Assembly: GCA_937121005.1 (NCBI GenBank)
Contig: CAKZKB010000101.1
Span: 1 to 7,829 of the forward strand
Reading direction: 5' to 3'
DNA from: an uncultured cyanobacterium
Lineage (GTDB): Bacteria > Cyanobacteriota > Cyanobacteriia > Cyanobacteriales > Geitlerinemataceae
Length of the DNA: 7,829 nt
Below, piece after piece: positions 5,668-7,829 of the stretch. The first letter of the stretch is position 1. Every line of letters begins with the position of its first letter. A program made the position numbers and the translations under genes. The notes beneath the pieces were generated by a model. The model was not told the origin of the DNA, made no database searches, and saw only the letters and a program-made list of their open reading frames with translations.

Positions 5668-5910
5668 TTAAAAATCTAGCAGCAGGCGCGTTTGATAGCG
5701 CAACAGATCCAGTTCGCTGTTGAGGGACTCGAGTAGGGGCAACTTGTCGCGGGCAAACCGAGCCCGAATCAAACGCTCGAGCAGATTGTACAGGTTCGAG
5801 ACAATCCGGTTCCCGAGTAAAAACTTGTGGTCGCGAGGCAGTTTATTTAAAATAGGGACGTACCACTTGACAAAATCGTAAGTTTTTTGGATAATAGGTA
5901 AGTCTTCCAT
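5668..5910 (-). CDS. avd: Avd, DGR accessory variability protein, truncated at codon 81
   Basis: The product as written is 80 aa, against roughly 120-130 for typical Avd. It begins MEDLPIIQKTYDFVKWYVPI and continues LPRDHKFLLGNRIVSNLYNLLERLIRA, the usual first helices of the Avd four-helix bundle. Avd forms a positively charged pentamer in the Bordetella phage system, binds the reverse transcriptase and TR RNA, and is needed for mutagenic retrohoming. The reading frame is broken by TAA at 5668-5670 and then continues in the same frame to the reverse transcriptase start. The loss of the last helix would probably disturb the bundle. No strong Shine-Dalgarno precedes the ATG. Either avd is newly inactivated, is read through or assembled from two pieces, or the base is a sequencing error. 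Confidence 0.88.
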   Translation of the reverse strand: MEDLPIIQKTYDFVKWYVPILNKLPRDHKFLLGNRIVSNLYNLLERLIRARFARDKLPLLESLNSELDLLRYQTRLLLDF

Positions 5911-5946
5911 AAGAAGTCAGTTGGATGGGATCTCTCCATCATTAAA

Positions 5947-5979
5947 CCACAAAAAATAAAAAAAGTGCGCGAAGCGCAC
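5947..5979 (-). terminator. Intrinsic terminator after the DGR target gene
   Basis: On the minus strand GTGCGC-TTC-GCGCAC (5979-5965) is a perfect 6-bp stem with a 3-nt loop. It is followed at once by TTTTTTTATTTTTT, the standard shape of a Rho-independent terminator. It lies 66 nt after the target stop and 55 nt before avd. DGR variable repeats are sometimes followed by a hairpin needed for homing, so it may have a second use. It is 82 nt from the VR end, farther than in the Bordetella phage. Confidence 0.8.
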
Positions 5980-6056
5980 GGGGAAAAAGAGAAAAGAGTA
6001 CAAGAATCAAAGAGCAAAGAGCAAGAGGGGAAAAGGGTAGAGGGCTAAAGAGTCCG
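5980..6056. other. Purine-rich tract between the variable repeat and the terminator
   Basis: The plus strand here is almost entirely A and G (for example GGGGAAAAAGAGAAAAGAG, then repeated AAAGAGCAAAGAGCAAGAGG), so the transcript is a C/U-rich 3' leader to the hairpin. It covers the last codons and 3' untranslated region of the target gene. It looks like degenerate short repeats; no gene is supported. Confidence 0.5.
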
Positions 6057-7529
6057 CGCGAGGGGGCAACAAACACGAAAACCGTAGACGACGATGATGC
6101 CGTCCCGATCGCCCGGATCGCCCCTGCTGCGGAAGGCACAGCGACAGACCCCAGGAAAGTTGCTCCACGAACCGGCGCGCAGGAGCTTTTTAGTTTTTGT
6201 ACGATTTTCATCTCCTCCTCCATTTTCTGTACAATTATCTAGCCAACCACCGCCATCGTCTGGCGCACCTTCATAATTATTGTGCCAATCGTCTGCACAC
6301 CACTCCCAGAGGTTGCCGTGCATATCGTAGAGTCCAAAAGGATTAGCGGGAAAACTGCCTACAGGCGTTGTTTCTTGTCGCCATTCACTTTTTGCCCCGT
6401 TAGCATAAGTAACACTGCTATCATAGTTGGCTAAATCGCCAGTAATTGTCTCTCCAAAATGAAACGGTGTTGTGGTTCCGGCGCGACAGGCATATTCCCA
6501 TTCTGCTTCGGAGGGGAGGCGGTATTCTCGCCCCGTTGCTTGGGAAAGTCGCTGACAGAACTCCACTGCATCATACCATGAAACTCGTTCTACGGGCCGA
6601 TCGTCTCCTTTGAATCTAGAAGGATCGGGGTCAAGATCGCGATCGATCTTTGGCAACTGTGCCACCGCTCGCCATTGCGCTTGCGTCACCTGATATTTTC
6701 CCATGAAAAACGGCGGTACGGTGACTTCATGTTGGGGACTTTCGGAACTTAACCGTTCCGGTTCGTCTTCTGGCGACCCCATCACAAACGTACCGCCGGG
6801 AATGGATACCATTTCCAACTCGATACCATTGGCGATATCCTCGATAAACTGCCATGCTTGACCTCGATCGCGTTCAATGGTGACATTTTTTCTCCGGTTG
6901 AGGGTGACGGTAGCCGTTTCAAATTCAAAGGGTTGGAGGTCGTATAGGAGATCGCTGAGTACCAAGACTGGAGCAAACTCGTACTCGCTGAGAATATCGG
7001 TATAGCTTTCTGCCAAGGCTGCCAACCGAACGAGATCGTCTCCATCCCTACTATTCAACGCTGCTTGTACCGCCTTGCGAATGGTTTCGACAGCTTCACT
7101 GGGACGCAAATAAGCCAGCGCCGTCCATTGGGGTTTGGCTCCTAGGCGATCGCGCCATCGATCGTCCTTCTCGACACCAATGCGATGGCAAATATACGCT
7201 TCCATAAAATCAGCCATCGCCATCACCCGTTGCTTCCCAAAGCGATCGCGCAACCGTTCTAACAGCAAACAGCGCACTCTCCCATCCATTTCGTAGAGTT
7301 CGGCTCCAGTGGGATCGCACAGCGACGACAGCAACAAGTCGGGAACAGCGAACCAATGGCAATTAGGGACAAAGTTCTCACGAATGCAGTATGCCAGTTC
7401 GGGAGTCAGGGATAGGGGAAATGCAGCATGACACGCCAAGTCTAGCACCTCCGAGCCGTAGCGCTTCTCGAAGGCGGCGATGCGGCGGCGAGCTTCTTGG
7501 GTTCTTAAGTCGGTGGCGATCGCGTTCAT
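6045..7529 (-). CDS. DGR target protein: unknown N-terminal domain plus variable FGE-sulfatase-like domain
   Basis: A 494-aa protein from the ATG at 7529, with GGAG 10 nt upstream; a TTG at 7550 would add 7 residues. Residues about 25-205 form an alpha-helical region I do not recognise (LACHAAFPLSLTPELAY, LCDPTGAELYEMDGRVR, QWTALAYLRP). Residues about 235-490 are a formylglycine-generating-enzyme/sulfatase-modifying-factor fold: MVSIPGGTFVMGSPEDE, RPVERVSWYDAVEFC, YRLPSEAEWEYACRAG, NPFGLYDMHGNLWEWCADDW. This C-type-lectin-related fold is a common DGR display scaffold. The last 45 residues hold the variable repeat. The retroelement has changed Ser456, Phe458, Gly460, Val461, Phe466, Ser468, Gly470, Asp471, Gly477, Val480 and Val481 relative to the template. 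The first catalytic-type cysteine of true FGEs is not apparent, so a ligand-binding role is more likely than formylglycine formation. There is no signal peptide, so it is probably cytoplasmic. Confidence 0.93.
   Translation of the reverse strand: MNAIATDLRTQEARRRIAAFEKRYGSEVLDLACHAAFPLSLTPELAYCIRENFVPNCHWFAVPDLLLSSLCDPTGAELYEMDGRVRCLLLERLRDRFGKQRVMAMADFMEAYICHRIGVEKDDRWRDRLGAKPQWTALAYLRPSEAVETIRKAVQAALNSRDGDDLVRLAALAESYTDILSEYEFAPVLVLSDLLYDLQPFEFETATVTLNRRKNVTIERDRGQAWQFIEDIANGIELEMVSIPGGTFVMGSPEDEPERLSSESPQHEVTVPPFFMGKYQVTQAQWRAVAQLPKIDRDLDPDPSRFKGDDRPVERVSWYDAVEFCQRLSQATGREYRLPSEAEWEYACRAGTTTPFHFGETITGDLANYDSSVTYANGAKSEWRQETTPVGSFPANPFGLYDMHGNLWEWCADDWHNNYEGAPDDGGGWLDNCTENGGGDENRTKTKKLLRAGSWSNFPGVCRCAFRSRGDPGDRDGIIVVYGFRVCCPLARTL
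6062..6186 (-). repeat. DGR variable repeat (VR) in the target gene
   Basis: The recipient copy of the template repeat, ending 15 nt before the target stop codon. Ten of the 11 Asn codons of the template and one Arg codon have been replaced through adenine substitutions. The cysteines, Arg and Gly/Phe framework (C462, R463, C464, G483, F484, R485) are unchanged. The 26 bp at the 3' end (6062-6087) are identical to the template and include GGTTTTCGTGTTTGTTGCCC on the coding strand, the expected initiation-of-mutagenic-homing zone. One mismatch (6175) is not at an adenine and turns the RGGSW motif into RAGSW. Confidence 0.94.
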
Positions 7530-7607
7530 GGTCGCTGCGCTCCAATTCAAAATTCAATTGGTCAGCATCCCCTCGTTCCCTGGCTCTGCGGTGGGAATGC
7601 TATTTTA

Positions 7608-7643
7608 GAGGCTCTGCCTCCAGAATACACGAGGCAGAGCCTC
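7608..7643. repeat. Hairpin repeat (GAGGCTCTGCCTC family)
   Basis: GAGGCTCTGCCTC (7608-7620) and GAGGCAGAGCCTC (7631-7643) form a perfect 13-bp inverted repeat with a 10-nt loop. A related half (CCTGGCTCTGCGGTGGGAA, 7579-7597) sits just before it. This is a known style of dispersed palindrome in filamentous cyanobacteria. It lies about 80 nt upstream of the target gene start. Confidence 0.75.
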
Positions 7644-7651
7644 CCAGTGTG

Positions 7652-7676
7652 CGTAGCGCCCCAGAGGAACGCTACG
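7652..7676. repeat. Small inverted repeat CGTAGCG/CGCTACG
   Basis: A 7-bp perfect stem (7652-7658 with 7670-7676) and 11-nt loop, adjacent to the larger GAGGCTCTGCCTC hairpin and probably part of the same composite repeat. Confidence 0.5.
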
Positions 7677-7687
7677 AGGGGGAAAAA

Positions 7688-7810
7688 GGGGGAAACGTAA
7701 GCATTCAGGTTAGAGTCAGAAACCCGGTTTCTTGCCGATCTCCAGATAAAATTCGAGTTTATCCTTTGAGAAACCGGGTTTCTACGCGGGGGAAACGTCA
7801 GCATTCAGGT
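7688..7810. repeat. Direct repeat enclosing an inverted pair of AGAAACC palindromes
   Basis: A 23-bp unit (GGGGGAAACGTAAGCATTC and on) at 7688-7710 recurs at 7788-7810 with one mismatch, exactly 100 bp apart. Between the copies are AGAAACCCGGTTTCT (7718-7732) and its exact reverse complement AGAAACCGGGTTTCT (7769-7783), each nearly self-palindromic. Such AGAAACC-N-GGTTTCT units are common dispersed repeats in cyanobacteria. No coding or transposase remnant is visible, so a non-autonomous element is possible. Confidence 0.7.
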
Positions 7811-7829
7811 GTCATTCAAAATGGATGCA

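Larger units (their letters stand above)
7530..7829. other. Repeat-rich region upstream of the DGR target gene
   Basis: There is no supported gene in these 300 bases. They consist of the hairpins and direct repeats listed separately, plus TTGAATTTTGAATTGGAGCG directly before the target start, itself a frequent cyanobacterial leader text. I found no convincing -35/-10 pair; a TAAAAT at 7602-7607 on the minus strand is the best candidate -10. Confidence 0.6.

Noticed and set aside
5942..6223. A 93-codon minus-strand open frame across the variable repeat and the purine-rich tract
   Set aside because: It is a shadow of the target gene's 3' end in another frame, and its tail is low-complexity Leu/Phe from the pyrimidine-rich strand.
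6045..7529. True formylglycine-generating enzyme activity for the target protein
   Set aside because: The domain is the same fold, but the catalytic cysteine region is occupied by diversified residues, so a binding scaffold fits better.
7562..7804. An 80-codon minus-strand frame upstream of the target gene
   Set aside because: It consists of the dispersed palindromes and direct repeats read through in one frame.

Overview
The window looks like a filamentous or mat-type cyanobacterium. HIP1 octamers (GCGATCGC) occur throughout. There are also typical cyanobacterial dispersed repeats: AATTAAAAATT arrays, the AGAAACC-N-GGTTTCT palindrome, and GAGGCTCTGCCTC and TGTAGGTTGGG hairpins. Nearly every gene I can support lies on the minus strand, so the window is best read from right to left.

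The centrepiece (about 7529 down to 4336) is a diversity-generating retroelement (DGR) in the order target gene, avd, reverse transcriptase, template repeat. The target (494 aa) joins an unrecognised helical N-terminal region to a formylglycine-generating-enzyme-like (C-type-lectin-fold) domain. Its last codons form the variable repeat (VR, 6062-6186). The template repeat (TR, 4336-4460) begins 20 nt after the reverse transcriptase stop codon. TR and VR are both 125 bp and differ at 19 positions. Eighteen of these fall on adenines of the TR coding strand, which is the signature of mutagenic retrohoming. The accessory gene avd carries a single in-frame TAA at codon 81, and its frame then stays open to a 4-nt ATGA overlap with the reverse transcriptase start. 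As written, this DGR encodes a truncated Avd.

Downstream of the TR (4249 to 2538) is an accessory patch. It holds a 23S-intervening-sequence-type four-helix-bundle gene with its own TATAAT box, a small retropepsin-like aspartic protease, a Phd/YefM-like antitoxin overlapping a PIN-domain toxin, and a short DUF4351 gene that looks like the tail of a larger nuclease/transposase-related protein. The protease-antitoxin-toxin cassette lies between two 89-bp direct repeats. One repeat contains the real 3' end of the four-helix-bundle gene, and the other carries a pseudogene scrap of the same 3' end.

Further left (2351-1457) is a two-gene unit encoding a small membrane protein and a coiled-coil protein. 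The left edge holds the first 383 codons of a CHAT-domain (caspase-like) protein that runs off the window. The right edge (7561-7829) has no supported gene and consists of palindromic and direct dispersed repeats.

The DGR presumably makes many binding variants of the target. What the target binds, and whether the CHAT protein or the neighbouring four-helix-bundle gene takes part, cannot be read from the sequence.
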